Of a stretch of DNA of 42,766 bases, positions 22,897 to 31,998 are shown one piece after another. The stretch covers positions 1 to 42,766 of the forward strand of contig DAOLWP010000001.1 in assembly GCA_035421265.1 (NCBI GenBank), in the 5' to 3' direction. The first letter of the stretch is position 1; each line of letters starts with the position of its first letter. A program made the position numbers and the translations under genes. The stretch comes from UBA6220 sp937870835. Lineage in GTDB: Bacteria; Patescibacteriota; Minisyncoccia; Minisyncoccales; Minisyncoccaceae. The notes beneath the pieces are model-generated. The model was not told the DNA's origin, made no database searches, and saw only the letters and a list, made by a program, of their open reading frames with translations.

Positions 22897-24204
22897 ATGA
22901 AAATATATTTTATTGGCATTGGGGGCATTGGTGTTTCAGCCTTAGCCCAATATTATCTATCTCAAGGAGAAGAAGTTTATGGTTCCGATGTTTCTGCTTC
23001 GGAAATAATTAATTTACTTAAAGCCAGGGGCGCAAAAATTAAGATTGGCTCTCAAATTAAAGAAAATATTGAAGCCAATTATGATTTAGTTATTTATAGT
23101 CCAGCAGTGAAAGAATCTAACCCAGAATTAGCTGAAGCTAAAACACGCGGCTTAAAATGTTTAAGTTATCCCCAAGCCTTAGGAGAATTAACAAAAAATC
23201 ATTTTACTATCGCAATAAGCGGGACTCATGGCAAGAGCACCACCACGGCCATGATAGCTTTAATTTTAATAAAAGCTGGTTTAGACCCAACTGTAATTGT
23301 TGGTACTCGTTTAAAAGAATTTGGTGATTCTAATTTTAGATTAGGCCATTCAAAATATTTAGTTATTGAAGCTTGCGAGCACGAGGCCTCATTTTTAAAT
23401 TATTGGCCGCAAATTGGAGTAATTCTAAATATAGAAGAAGATCATTTAGATTATTACAAAACTTTAGACAATATTGAAAAAGCCTTTAACGAATTTGCTA
23501 ATCATATTCCTAAAGAAGGGATAATTATAAAAAATAAAAATGCGTCTATTAACGCTCAGGCTAAAATTATTAATTTTTCAGCCGAAGATTGGCCTACTGA
23601 ATTTCAAAAAATTAAAAGCTTAATGAAAATTCCGGGAGAATATAATGTTCTTAATGGATTAGCCGCTTTATTAACCGCGCGGGAATTAAATATCCCAGAT
23701 GAGGTTTCATTAAGCGCTCTTTCTGAATATACTGGAGCTTGGCGCCGTTTTAGTATTGTTGAATTGCCAAATTATACCATTATTGACGATTATGCTCATC
23801 ATCCCACTGAAATTGAGGCCACCCTAAAAGCAGCTCGTGAAAAATATCCGGCTAAAAAAATACTTTGCGTTTTTCAACCGCATCAATATCAACGCACCCA
23901 ATTTTTATGGGATGAATTTATTGAAACTTTTCAAAAATCTTTGCAGGAAAAATGGATTGATAAACTAATTTTAATTGATATTTACGATGTGGCTGGCCGA
24001 GAAGGCGGAGATATTAAAAAAAGCTATAATTCTAAAATTATGGCTGAAAAAATTGGTTTAGGTTGCGAATATATAAACAATAAAAACTCTTTAGAAAAAT
24101 ATTTTGAGGGTTTTGATATTGTTATTATGATGGGTGCTGGTGATGTCTATAATTTAAGTTTAGCTATTCAATTTAAATACCTTAAACCGGCTTGCGCTGA
24201 TTAG
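22897..24204 (+). CDS. murC: UDP-N-acetylmuramate--L-alanine ligase MurC
   Basis: 435 aa; adds L-Ala to UDP-MurNAc in the cytoplasm. N-terminal YFIGIGGIGVSALAQYYLSQG (UDP-binding domain), P-loop ISGTHGKSTTTAM (about 107-119), NIEEDHLDYY, central domain, and DDYAHHPTEIEATL with FQPHQYQRT (C-terminal domain). 435 aa is at the short end. It is separate from the main peptidoglycan cluster (30978-38209), about 7 kb upstream of it. No SD. Confidence 0.95.
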   Translation: MKIYFIGIGGIGVSALAQYYLSQGEEVYGSDVSASEIINLLKARGAKIKIGSQIKENIEANYDLVIYSPAVKESNPELAEAKTRGLKCLSYPQALGELTKNHFTIAISGTHGKSTTTAMIALILIKAGLDPTVIVGTRLKEFGDSNFRLGHSKYLVIEACEHEASFLNYWPQIGVILNIEEDHLDYYKTLDNIEKAFNEFANHIPKEGIIIKNKNASINAQAKIINFSAEDWPTEFQKIKSLMKIPGEYNVLNGLAALLTARELNIPDEVSLSALSEYTGAWRRFSIVELPNYTIIDDYAHHPTEIEATLKAAREKYPAKKILCVFQPHQYQRTQFLWDEFIETFQKSLQEKWIDKLILIDIYDVAGREGGDIKKSYNSKIMAEKIGLGCEYINNKNSLEKYFEGFDIVIMMGAGDVYNLSLAIQFKYLKPACAD

Positions 24205-24351
24205 ATTGATATTTTCTTAAATATTTTTATATAGTATTAAAACGATGAAAGTAAAAAATTAAAGTTAGGTTGTTATCAAAATTATTGCTTTTATATTTTA
24301 TATAATTTATAATAAATATAATCTCAATAAAAAATTTTTAATTAATTATTT

Positions 24352-26907
24352 ATGAATATAAAAAAAATAAAAACACATTTTTTTGTCCTTGGGTTTTTAT
24401 TGGTTTGCGGCGGAATCTTTTTAGCAAGCCATTTAGTTTTTATTCAAGCAGCGCCTTCTCCGACGATTAAAATTACTTCAGCAGAAACCTTTTATAATGA
24501 ATCTACATCTACATATAAGGTTACTGTATCTGCTAATGTAAGCGAGGCGGCCAATATTATATATATCATTGTAAAAGCTCAAAGCATAAATGGGGAAGAC
24601 TATAACGGTTATTCAAATTTTTCTATTATTTTAAACACCGCAACACAAAGCAATAATAGCAATATTTTTTCAGGGTCAACCAATATCTCTCCTGCTTCAA
24701 TAAACCGAACTTGGAAACTAACTGTTTCCGCATATTCTACTAATGGTGCCGATATGATTCCTTATCCTGATAATAATCAATTTTTGCTTACGATCAATGC
24801 TATGGCCAATAGCGATGCTTCTATGATGCCGGTTTGCGGAGCAGCTATTCAAACCCCTACGGCCGTTGCGCCTACAGAAAATTTATGCAAACAAGGCAAT
24901 GCCACAACACCAAAATTAGATTCAACAAAAACTTTATGGCATTGGACCTGTTATCAATCATTAAATAATTCTTTTCTAATAGATTGTTATGCTGGAACAA
25001 TTGGACAATGTGGTTTAGCTAGTAGTAAGTTTTATAGCAATAAACCAACTGAGGAATTATGTTCAGTGGGCATAGCCTCGGAAGCAAATCAAAATTCAAC
25101 AGGGCAGTGGACTTGGACTTGCACAGGCAAAAAGCCAGTTGGCAGTAGTCAAACGAATACAGAATCTCAAGATTGTACTAGTTTAGCAGCTTCTAACATT
25201 ACTTCAGCAGAGCCGGTTTGTGGAATTGCCACCCAAACCCCCACGACTGAAGCGCCTATGGAAAATTTATGTAAACAAGGCAATGCCACGACCCCCATCT
25301 TAGATATTATTAATAGTAAGTGGGATTGGGCTTGTAGAGAGGAGGAGAAAGAGATTAATTGTTCGGCTCCTTTTATTAATCAAGAACCCCAACAAGAGCA
25401 ACAATCCCAAGAGGAGACTCAGATATCGCCAGAACCGCAAGGAGTTTCTCAGGTTGACTGTATTTATACATATTCTAAATGGAGTGATTGCGAAAATGGT
25501 TTTCAAACACGGATTATTATAAGCAAAACACCTGATGGCTGTAGAGAAAATTTAACCGAACCATTAGAGCAACAATGTAGTTCTCCAAAAAATTGCGCCT
25601 TTACTTATAGTGAGTGGAGTGAATGCAAAGATGGAAAAAGAACTCGTTCTGTTATTCAAAATTATTCAGACTGTTCGTTTAGTGAAGCTATTACTGTAGA
25701 ACGATGTGTGGCTTCAGAGACTAATGAAACTTCGGTTCAAACTCCATCTCAAACTCCATCTCAAACCCCAAACTTAACTCAGCCGTCCTCTGGCGCAACT
25801 TCATCTCAAGAAACACTTGACCCTTTGTGCAAAATAGCGCAAATTACAACCCCAGCTGATTGTCAAATTTATTTATATCAAACTAAAATTAAGGTTTCTA
25901 AAGAGTGTTTAGATAATAATTTAGTTACGAAAGACCAATGCCGTCAATATTTTTTTAGTAAGTACGGCCAACCTTTGAAATGTAAAAACCTAGACGAAAA
26001 TAAATGCAATTTTTTAATTACAGAAGTAATTTTATCTGACTTTGTAGCTCCGCTTCCAGTAGAAGATAAAACTAAACTTGTTGAATCAGCTGGAAAAACA
26101 GCGATAATTGATACTCCTGCACAGACGGTTGTAATTCCACCAGCTAAAACTCAAGTTGTTCCTGTTCAGGTAAAATTAGAAATCTTGCCTTTGTCTCCCA
26201 ATAATGGCGAAGTGGGAGTATCTTTATTAAAGACCAATTTAACAAAAGAACAAGAAAATATTTTGGTTCCAGTGGCGATTGCGTTAGATAGCAATCAAAA
26301 TGGGATTCCCGACGATATTGAAGCGCGTTTAAATATAAAATCAAAAGATCTTAAAGAGATTGATATTTCTAAATTGGGCGGAGTTGATAAAGCGATTCTA
26401 AACAACCAACCATTAGAGCAGCCAAAACTTAATGACCAAGTTAAAACTACCGACTCTTTAACTATTGAAAAAATAGAGAGCTTAGAAACCGTTGGTTCAG
26501 AATTATCTGCTAATATTTTAAGATTCAAAGGCAAGGCTGATCCTAATGAGATAATTACTTTATTTATTTATAGTCCAATGCCGATTGTTTTAACTGTTAA
26601 AACTGACCAAAATGGCAATTGGATTTATGATTTAGATAAATCATTAACAAATGGAAAACACGAAGCTTATGTGGCGATTAATAATGATACGGGACGCCTT
26701 GTTGAAGCGAGTGCGCCAAAACCATTTTTTATTCAAGAAGCTAAGGCAGTTTCACTGGATGAATATGTAGGGATTACGGACGCGAGTTCGGTTCCCGACC
26801 AAACCAAAATTTCAATATTTTTTTATATTTTAGGAGGGTTAATTATAATTTTAATTATGGTGGTAATATTTTTAATAGTGAGACAAAAAATAATGAAAGA
26901 ACAATAA
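24352..26907 (+). CDS. Large surface protein with Cys/Trp repeats and TSP1-like repeats
   Basis: 851 aa. Signal/anchor helix at about 8-33; beta-sandwich 35-150; three repeats with CG...PT..LC..G....W.W.C...C (about 162-212, 220-275, 290-337); a Gln/Glu/Pro linker (343-365); two thrombospondin type 1-like repeats (YSKWSDCENGFQTR 373-409 and YSEWSECKDGKRTR 419-452); a QTPS tandem repeat (463-473); DSNQNGIPDDIEARL (646-660), a calcium-loop/dockerin-like motif; an Ig-like domain with FKGKADPNEIITLFIYS (725-780); and a C-terminal TM helix (about 822-843) with a short basic tail. Probably anchored with its bulk outside, for adhesion or cell contact. Sits just before the histidine kinase gene. No function is proven. 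Confidence 0.85.
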   Translation: MNIKKIKTHFFVLGFLLVCGGIFLASHLVFIQAAPSPTIKITSAETFYNESTSTYKVTVSANVSEAANIIYIIVKAQSINGEDYNGYSNFSIILNTATQSNNSNIFSGSTNISPASINRTWKLTVSAYSTNGADMIPYPDNNQFLLTINAMANSDASMMPVCGAAIQTPTAVAPTENLCKQGNATTPKLDSTKTLWHWTCYQSLNNSFLIDCYAGTIGQCGLASSKFYSNKPTEELCSVGIASEANQNSTGQWTWTCTGKKPVGSSQTNTESQDCTSLAASNITSAEPVCGIATQTPTTEAPMENLCKQGNATTPILDIINSKWDWACREEEKEINCSAPFINQEPQQEQQSQEETQISPEPQGVSQVDCIYTYSKWSDCENGFQTRIIISKTPDGCRENLTEPLEQQCSSPKNCAFTYSEWSECKDGKRTRSVIQNYSDCSFSEAITVERCVASETNETSVQTPSQTPSQTPNLTQPSSGATSSQETLDPLCKIAQITTPADCQIYLYQTKIKVSKECLDNNLVTKDQCRQYFFSKYGQPLKCKNLDENKCNFLITEVILSDFVAPLPVEDKTKLVESAGKTAIIDTPAQTVVIPPAKTQVVPVQVKLEILPLSPNNGEVGVSLLKTNLTKEQENILVPVAIALDSNQNGIPDDIEARLNIKSKDLKEIDISKLGGVDKAILNNQPLEQPKLNDQVKTTDSLTIEKIESLETVGSELSANILRFKGKADPNEIITLFIYSPMPIVLTVKTDQNGNWIYDLDKSLTNGKHEAYVAINNDTGRLVEASAPKPFFIQEAKAVSLDEYVGITDASSVPDQTKISIFFYILGGLIIILIMVVIFLIVRQKIMKEQ

Positions 26908-26916
26908 AATATAAAT

Positions 26917-28281
26917 ATGCCTGAAAAAATAAAACCCTATAAGGAATTCTTAAAAGATAATCAGCAGGTTATTTACTCAATTACTTTAATGATAATTATT
27001 CCCGGGGTGGTTATTTTAAATACTTGGTTTTTTTCGCAATGGCTTAGAAGTACAGTTGACCAAAGTTTGCAGGATAAAGCAGTGGGTATAAGTCAGGTCA
27101 TCAATGTGGCTTTAGCTGATAAGCTTAATTCTCCCCAAGAGATACAAACTTTTATAAATAATTGGAAAATTTATAATTCTGATACGCAATCTTTAGATAT
27201 TCTTTACCGAGATAATGATAATTTTATAATTAAAGCAAGTTTCAATGAAAATAAAATTGGCGTCGCAGAAAATCTGACAGTTTATTTAGTAGCTTGGGAC
27301 CAAAACTGGCCGGTGGCTCAAAAAATTATAGATGTAAATAGAAACGGGGAAATATATTGGCTTGTTGCGGCGCCCTTAAAAAATTTACAAGGACAAAAAC
27401 AAGCGCTTTTATCAATGCGTTTGTCGGCGGGCATAGTAGAAGATATTGTTACTAGAAATTTAACTTATTCTTTTTGGGTGTTAATAATAAGTGTGCTGTT
27501 GATTGTTTTACTTTTGTTTGCTAATTCGCGACTTTTTGGATATTCAATTCTTTATAATAAAATAAAAGAAATTGATGAGATGAAAGATGAGTTTATTTCT
27601 ATGGCTTCTCATGAATTAAAGACCCCGGTTACAATTATTAGAGGTTATGCGTCTATGATTTTAGAAGAAAGTCAAGGTTTAAGCGAACAGACTAAAAATG
27701 ATTTAGCAGTAATTTCTCTTTCTGCTGAGCGGCTTACTAATTTAATTGAAGATATGTTAAATGTAAGCCGAATAGAACAAGGGAGATTAAAAATTGACGC
27801 CCAACCAATAGAAGCAGTTGCTGTTATTGAAGAAATAGTTAAAGAAATGAAAATTCAAGCTGATGAAAAAAAATTAGCGCTTACTTTTACTTTAGAACCG
27901 AATACCCAATCTTTAATTAAAATTGATAAAGACAAATTTAAGCAGGTTTTAATTAATTTAATAGGCAATTCTATTAAATATACCCCTTCGGGTAGCGTAG
28001 AAGTTAAAGCATTTAATCGTGATAAAAATTTAGTTATTTTGATTAAAGATACTGGAATTGGGATGAGCGCTAAAGAGCGGGAGCATTTATTTGAAAAGTT
28101 TTATAGAGTTAAAAATAAAAAAACAGAAGCGATTAGCGGCACGGGATTGGGGCTTTGGATTACTAAACAATTAGTGGAATTAATGCAAGGCGCAATTGCA
28201 ATTGATTCAATAGAAAATACAGGCACACAAGTTACTTTAGAGTTTCCTTTAGTAGAAGCAAAAGCAAATAAAAGTAAATAA
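26917..28281 (+). CDS. Sensor histidine kinase
   Basis: 454 aa. TM1 about 18-40, an extracellular sensor domain 41-180, TM2 about 185-208, no HAMP, then HisKA with MASHELKTPVTII (His232) and HATPase_c: N box LINLIGNSIKYTP, DTGIGMSAKEREHLFEKFYR, and SGTGLGLWITKQL. Complete and likely active. It starts 9 nt after the surface-protein gene, so the two are co-transcribed, hinting that the kinase senses or serves the envelope. The likely partner regulator is at 29406. No SD. Confidence 0.94.
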   Translation: MPEKIKPYKEFLKDNQQVIYSITLMIIIPGVVILNTWFFSQWLRSTVDQSLQDKAVGISQVINVALADKLNSPQEIQTFINNWKIYNSDTQSLDILYRDNDNFIIKASFNENKIGVAENLTVYLVAWDQNWPVAQKIIDVNRNGEIYWLVAAPLKNLQGQKQALLSMRLSAGIVEDIVTRNLTYSFWVLIISVLLIVLLLFANSRLFGYSILYNKIKEIDEMKDEFISMASHELKTPVTIIRGYASMILEESQGLSEQTKNDLAVISLSAERLTNLIEDMLNVSRIEQGRLKIDAQPIEAVAVIEEIVKEMKIQADEKKLALTFTLEPNTQSLIKIDKDKFKQVLINLIGNSIKYTPSGSVEVKAFNRDKNLVILIKDTGIGMSAKEREHLFEKFYRVKNKKTEAISGTGLGLWITKQLVELMQGAIAIDSIENTGTQVTLEFPLVEAKANKSK

Positions 28282-28372
28282 ATTTTTGAGAAGAAGAATT
28301 TTTTAGTTTGAATATATATTGGGATCAGATAGATATGATACACTTTAATAGTTTTTATTAAAATATTAGTAA

Positions 28373-28402
28373 TTGACAATTTATTATACGAGACGCTACA
28401 AT
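28373..28402 (+). promoter_or_regulatory. Promoter of the secreted CARDB/repeat protein gene
   Basis: TTGACA (28373-28378), 18 nt, TACAAT (28397-28402). Predicted start about 28409, giving a 20-nt leader to the ATG at 28429. Confidence 0.65.
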
Positions 28403-28428
28403 ATATAAAATTACATAAATTATATAAT

Positions 28429-29337
28429 ATGAATTTAAAAACATTTAAAAATTTTTTATTCTGTCTTTGTTTTTTAGGAATATTAATAGTAAATGGAAAT
28501 GTTTTAGCCACACCCGATTTACCCGATTTAGTTGTTACTAATATTTTTAATAATTGTTCATATAATACTATTGGAGTAACTGTTTGCAATCAAGGTTCTA
28601 ATACGAACAATATGTTTCGTATTGCAATTAAGAGCAATAATCATTCTATGGCTAGCGGGTTTGTTTCTATTTCTATTAATAATCCTTGTATAACTTATTC
28701 TTTTTTTTCTTCTTCTCTTGGCATTAATATTAATAATAGCTACACCGCTACCGCTACCGCAGATCCTCTTACTGGTGGAATAGATATGGTGAAAGAGAGC
28801 GATGAAAACAATAATACTTTAACAAAAATAGTCCAGGGTTGTAGTTCGGCTTTGTCGTCTGTTAATGCCCAATGCGGTTCAGCCAATGGGCAATCTTTTA
28901 ATTCAGCGCCAACAACNNNNNNNNNNNNNNNNNNNNNNNNNNNNNNNNNNNNNNNNNNNNNNNNNNNNNNNNNNNNNNNNNNNNNNNNNNNNNNNNNNNN
29001 NNNNNNNNNNNNNNNNCAAGGGACAGAGAGTCAAATTATTAATAATTCAGAATATAATTTATGGTTATGGATTTGCAACGGATCTAATGATGGGGGTAGG
29101 GTGGGCTGTTATGCATATAAAAAGATAAATGCTCAATGTGGCGACGCTAATGGATATTCTTTTGAGTCAATGCCAACTTCAAAACTATGTTTAAGCGGCA
29201 CAGCTGGTCCAATAATAGATTCTGGTTTTAGTTCATGGTTATGGATTTGTTATGGTCCTAATTTTGGAATCAATGTTGGTTGTTATGCTTATAAAAAAGA
29301 ACCAATAAGAAAATTTAATAATTTGAGTAAATTTTAA
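28429..29337 (+). CDS. Secreted protein with CARDB-like domain and Cys/Trp repeats, interrupted by an assembly gap
   Basis: Signal peptide at 1-28 (hydrophobic FLFCLCFLGILIVNGNVLA). Next is a CARDB-like domain (about 29-140; PDLVVTNI ... VTVCNQGSNTN ... VKESDENNNTLT). Then Cys/Trp repeats of the type seen in the 24352 protein: NAQCGSANGQSFNSAPT, [gap], W.W.C...GCYA, and a full NAQCGDANGYSF...LC...WLWICYG...VGCYA. The gap at 28917-29016 lies inside this repeat, so its true length and the reading frame through it are unknown. The frame happens to stay open across the 100 Ns. The mature protein is probably extracellular. Confidence 0.8.
   Translation: MNLKTFKNFLFCLCFLGILIVNGNVLATPDLPDLVVTNIFNNCSYNTIGVTVCNQGSNTNNMFRIAIKSNNHSMASGFVSISINNPCITYSFFSSSLGININNSYTATATADPLTGGIDMVKESDENNNTLTKIVQGCSSALSSVNAQCGSANGQSFNSAPTXXXXXXXXXXXXXXXXXXXXXXXXXXXXXXXXXXQGTESQIINNSEYNLWLWICNGSNDGGRVGCYAYKKINAQCGDANGYSFESMPTSKLCLSGTAGPIIDSGFSSWLWICYGPNFGINVGCYAYKKEPIRKFNNLSKF
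28917..29016. other. Assembly gap (100 N)
   Basis: Exactly 100 Ns, the conventional size for an unknown gap. It falls inside the repeated domain of the secreted protein. Confidence 0.98.
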
Positions 29338-29405
29338 TAATAAAAAATAATCAAACGCCTTTAAATTTATGAGTTTTTCTCTAAATTGCGGTGTTAATAA
29401 AAAAT

Positions 29406-29774
29406 ATGAAAAAAATATTAATTATTGAAGACGAAAAAATACTTTCAGAAATGTATCGTTTAAAGTTTGAAAAAGAAGGGTATCAAGTTTTTTCAGCTAT
29501 AGATGTTGATGAAGGAGTAAAAATTACCAAAGAAGCATCTCCTAATTTAATTATTTTGGATATTCTTTTACCAAAAGAAAATGGTTTAAGTTTTTTAGAG
29601 AAAATTAAAGACCAAAAAGAAATTACTACTAATATTCCAGTTGTGGTAATGTCTAATTTTGACGATAAAGAGACGCGGGAAAGAGCCCTTGCGCTTGGCA
29701 TTAAAGAATATATAATTAAATCAAATTATGATCCCAACGAAATTTTAAAAAAAGTTAAAGCTTATTTAGATTAG
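29406..29774 (+). CDS. Response regulator receiver (CheY-like, stand-alone)
   Basis: 122 aa from ATG 29406 (an in-frame GTG at 29391 adds a non-family leader). Receiver marks: IIEDEK (acidic pocket), phospho-Asp52 in LIILDILLP, VVVMSNF (Ser as conserved Ser/Thr) and YIIKSN (Lys about 104). No output domain, so it acts by protein contact or as a relay. Its stop is directly followed by the 8-TM gene (1-nt gap), so the two form one unit. Likely partner of the kinase at 26917. Confidence 0.93.
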   Translation: MKKILIIEDEKILSEMYRLKFEKEGYQVFSAIDVDEGVKITKEASPNLIILDILLPKENGLSFLEKIKDQKEITTNIPVVVMSNFDDKETRERALALGIKEYIIKSNYDPNEILKKVKAYLD

Positions 29775-29775
29775 T

Positions 29776-30981
29776 ATGATAAACCTACCTATTTTTCTTT
29801 GGTTTTTAATACCTAGCAGTTTTCTAATTTTAATCATTAGTATTTATTTATTTTTCTCAAAGGAAAGGAACAGGGTTGGCTTAATTTTATTACTAATAGG
29901 CATTTCACAATTTTTTTGGATGCTCAGCATTTTAGCTTCATTGAAAGTCTATGACATAGGGCTTGGTTTTATTGGAATAAATTTTACTATTAAAATATTG
30001 CCATTAGCTGTATTTTTAATTCCTGCCTTGTTATATCATTTTTCTATAGAATTTTGTAAACTTCCTAAACAAAAAATTTGGCTTTATTTAATTTATGTAA
30101 TCTCATTAGGCCTTGTTTTTTTTAATAATCCCAATACAATCTTAAAGCAAATATTTTTGTATGAACCTAATACTATTAATGTTTGGTTGGATTATGCATT
30201 TATATTTTTTGTAATTATTCTTTTGTTTGTTACAATGTATAATTTTATAAGTACTTTATTTTTTAGAGACCAACCTAAAGAAAAACGAAAAGAAATTTTT
30301 ACTTACACTGTTTTAATTTTCGGAATTTATGGTTTAATTTTTTTATATTTTTTCTTTTCATTTGAAAATATCAGCAGCATTTTATCAGTTTTTTATATTT
30401 TTATCCCAATTTATCTTTTAATTTTTAGTTTTATAAATATAGAAAAAAAATCTATTTTTCAAACTATTATTACTACCGACATTATGGTTGGTGCAGTTTT
30501 TATTTTGTTGGCCTCTTTAATTATTTTTCCAGAATTAAAATCAAGTGAAGTCATTGAGCTAATTGCTTTTGCGCTTATAGTGACAATGGGATTTTTACTT
30601 ATAAGATATGTCAATCGTTTGGCTAATCAAAAAGATGAATTTGAAAAAATGTTAAATGACCGCACCCGCGAATTAAAAGAAAGCAATCAATGCTTATTTG
30701 AACTTAATAAACAACTTGAAGAAGCTAACACTATTTTGGAGATAAAAGTACAAGCTCGTACTCGGGCATTAAAAGAATTAAACGATGATTTAGAAAGGCA
30801 AATTCAGGAAAGAACTAAAGAATTAGAAAATAAAAATAAAGAATTAGAAGAAAAAATTAAGGAATTAAAAGATTTTAGCAATATTTTCATTAACCGGGAA
30901 AATAAAATGGTAGAATTAAAAGAAAAAATTTATGACCTGGAAGAAAAAATTAAAGAATTAGAAAATTATCAAAAGAAATGA
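29776..30981 (+). CDS. Multi-TM protein with long C-terminal coiled coil, kinase-less
   Basis: 401 aa. About eight or nine TM helices in residues 1-280 (7TM sensor-like region as found in front of histidine kinases), then a charged heptad-rich coiled coil (about 285-400; repeated ERT/DRTRELKE and LEEKIKEL). No HisKA or ATPase domain follows: the coiled coil is the end. It overlaps the next gene by 4 bp (ATGA at 30978-30981) and lies 1 nt after a receiver, so it may be a membrane scaffold or receptor signalling through the receiver or to cell-wall enzymes. No SD. Confidence 0.8.
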   Translation: MINLPIFLWFLIPSSFLILIISIYLFFSKERNRVGLILLLIGISQFFWMLSILASLKVYDIGLGFIGINFTIKILPLAVFLIPALLYHFSIEFCKLPKQKIWLYLIYVISLGLVFFNNPNTILKQIFLYEPNTINVWLDYAFIFFVIILLFVTMYNFISTLFFRDQPKEKRKEIFTYTVLIFGIYGLIFLYFFFSFENISSILSVFYIFIPIYLLIFSFINIEKKSIFQTIITTDIMVGAVFILLASLIIFPELKSSEVIELIAFALIVTMGFLLIRYVNRLANQKDEFEKMLNDRTRELKESNQCLFELNKQLEEANTILEIKVQARTRALKELNDDLERQIQERTKELENKNKELEEKIKELKDFSNIFINRENKMVELKEKIYDLEEKIKELENYQKK

Positions 30982-31994
30982 ACAGCCCTAAGAAAAAAGA
31001 AAATATTTTTCAAAAAATAATTAAAAAATTAGTAAAAGGGAGGCAAAATATTCCTTTTTTTATTATTTTATTTATTTTATTGTTAATTGGATTTATAAAT
31101 ATGGCCAGCAGTCAAACCAGCCCCTCCTTAAATGTTAACACAATTTTATTCCTTAATTATAACGATGTTTCTCTTTTTAGGCCCCTTAAAAATAATGATT
31201 ATTATAATCCAAATTTAGAAGCGAACGCTGTTTTATCTCTTTTAGTAAATATTAAAAAAGACAGCGAAAAAATGCTTTATGCCAAAGATATTGACCAAAT
31301 TAACCCATTGGCATCTTTAACAAAATTAATGACTGCCGTTGTTGCCATTGAAGAATATGGGATAGATAAAAAAATAAATTTTGAGCCAAATGATCTTATT
31401 GAAATTACGGCTTATGGCGGTTCAATAAATACCTTAAAAAATGCTACTGTCAAAGATTTACTTTATATTATGCTTATAGAATCTAATAATAGCGCGGCAA
31501 ATGTTTTAGCCAGTCAGCTTCCTCAAGGAGAATTTATAACCTTAATGAATAAAAAAGCCAAGGCGCTTCAAATGGATAAAACAATTTTTTATAATCCCAG
31601 CGGATTAGATGATGATAATCTAAAAAATATTAATAAATCTTCAGCGCGAGATTTATCAAAATTATTAGTTTATATTTTAAATAATCAACCCTTAATTCCT
31701 AAAATATGTTCGTATTCGGAATTGGAATATTATATCAATGGAAAATTTTATAAAAAATTAGAAAATACGAATTTGCTTTTAGAAAATGGTTCAGATTATT
31801 TATGGGGAAAAACAGGCTACACAAAAGCAGCAAATGGGTGTATTGTATTAGTATTAAATCCTCCCGATTTATATTTAGTTAATCATCAAGATACTTATTT
31901 GATTAATATTATTTTGGGAGCGAGCGGAAAGAATGGACGATTTAAAGAAGCTAAAAAATTAGAAAATTGGTTAAAAAATTCATATATTTGGTAA
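30978..31994 (+). CDS. D-alanyl-D-alanine carboxypeptidase/endopeptidase (S11-type PBP)
   Basis: 338 aa. N-terminal TM anchor (about 26-42), then the penicillin-binding fold: SLTK (Ser113 nucleophile, Lys116), SNN (169-171) and KTG (278-280). All three motifs are intact. It trims or cleaves peptidoglycan peptides outside the membrane. Lies 5 nt before mraY and overlaps the upstream membrane gene by 4 bp, so it links the signalling locus to the peptidoglycan operon. DacA/PbpG-like; which one cannot be said. Confidence 0.92.
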   Translation: MNSPKKKENIFQKIIKKLVKGRQNIPFFIILFILLLIGFINMASSQTSPSLNVNTILFLNYNDVSLFRPLKNNDYYNPNLEANAVLSLLVNIKKDSEKMLYAKDIDQINPLASLTKLMTAVVAIEEYGIDKKINFEPNDLIEITAYGGSINTLKNATVKDLLYIMLIESNNSAANVLASQLPQGEFITLMNKKAKALQMDKTIFYNPSGLDDDNLKNINKSSARDLSKLLVYILNNQPLIPKICSYSELEYYINGKFYKKLENTNLLLENGSDYLWGKTGYTKAANGCIVLVLNPPDLYLVNHQDTYLINIILGASGKNGRFKEAKKLENWLKNSYIW

Positions 31995-31998
31995 AGTT

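Noticed and set aside
28865..29128. ORF running through the N gap in another frame
   Set aside because: An artefact of Ns translated as X; no support on either side.
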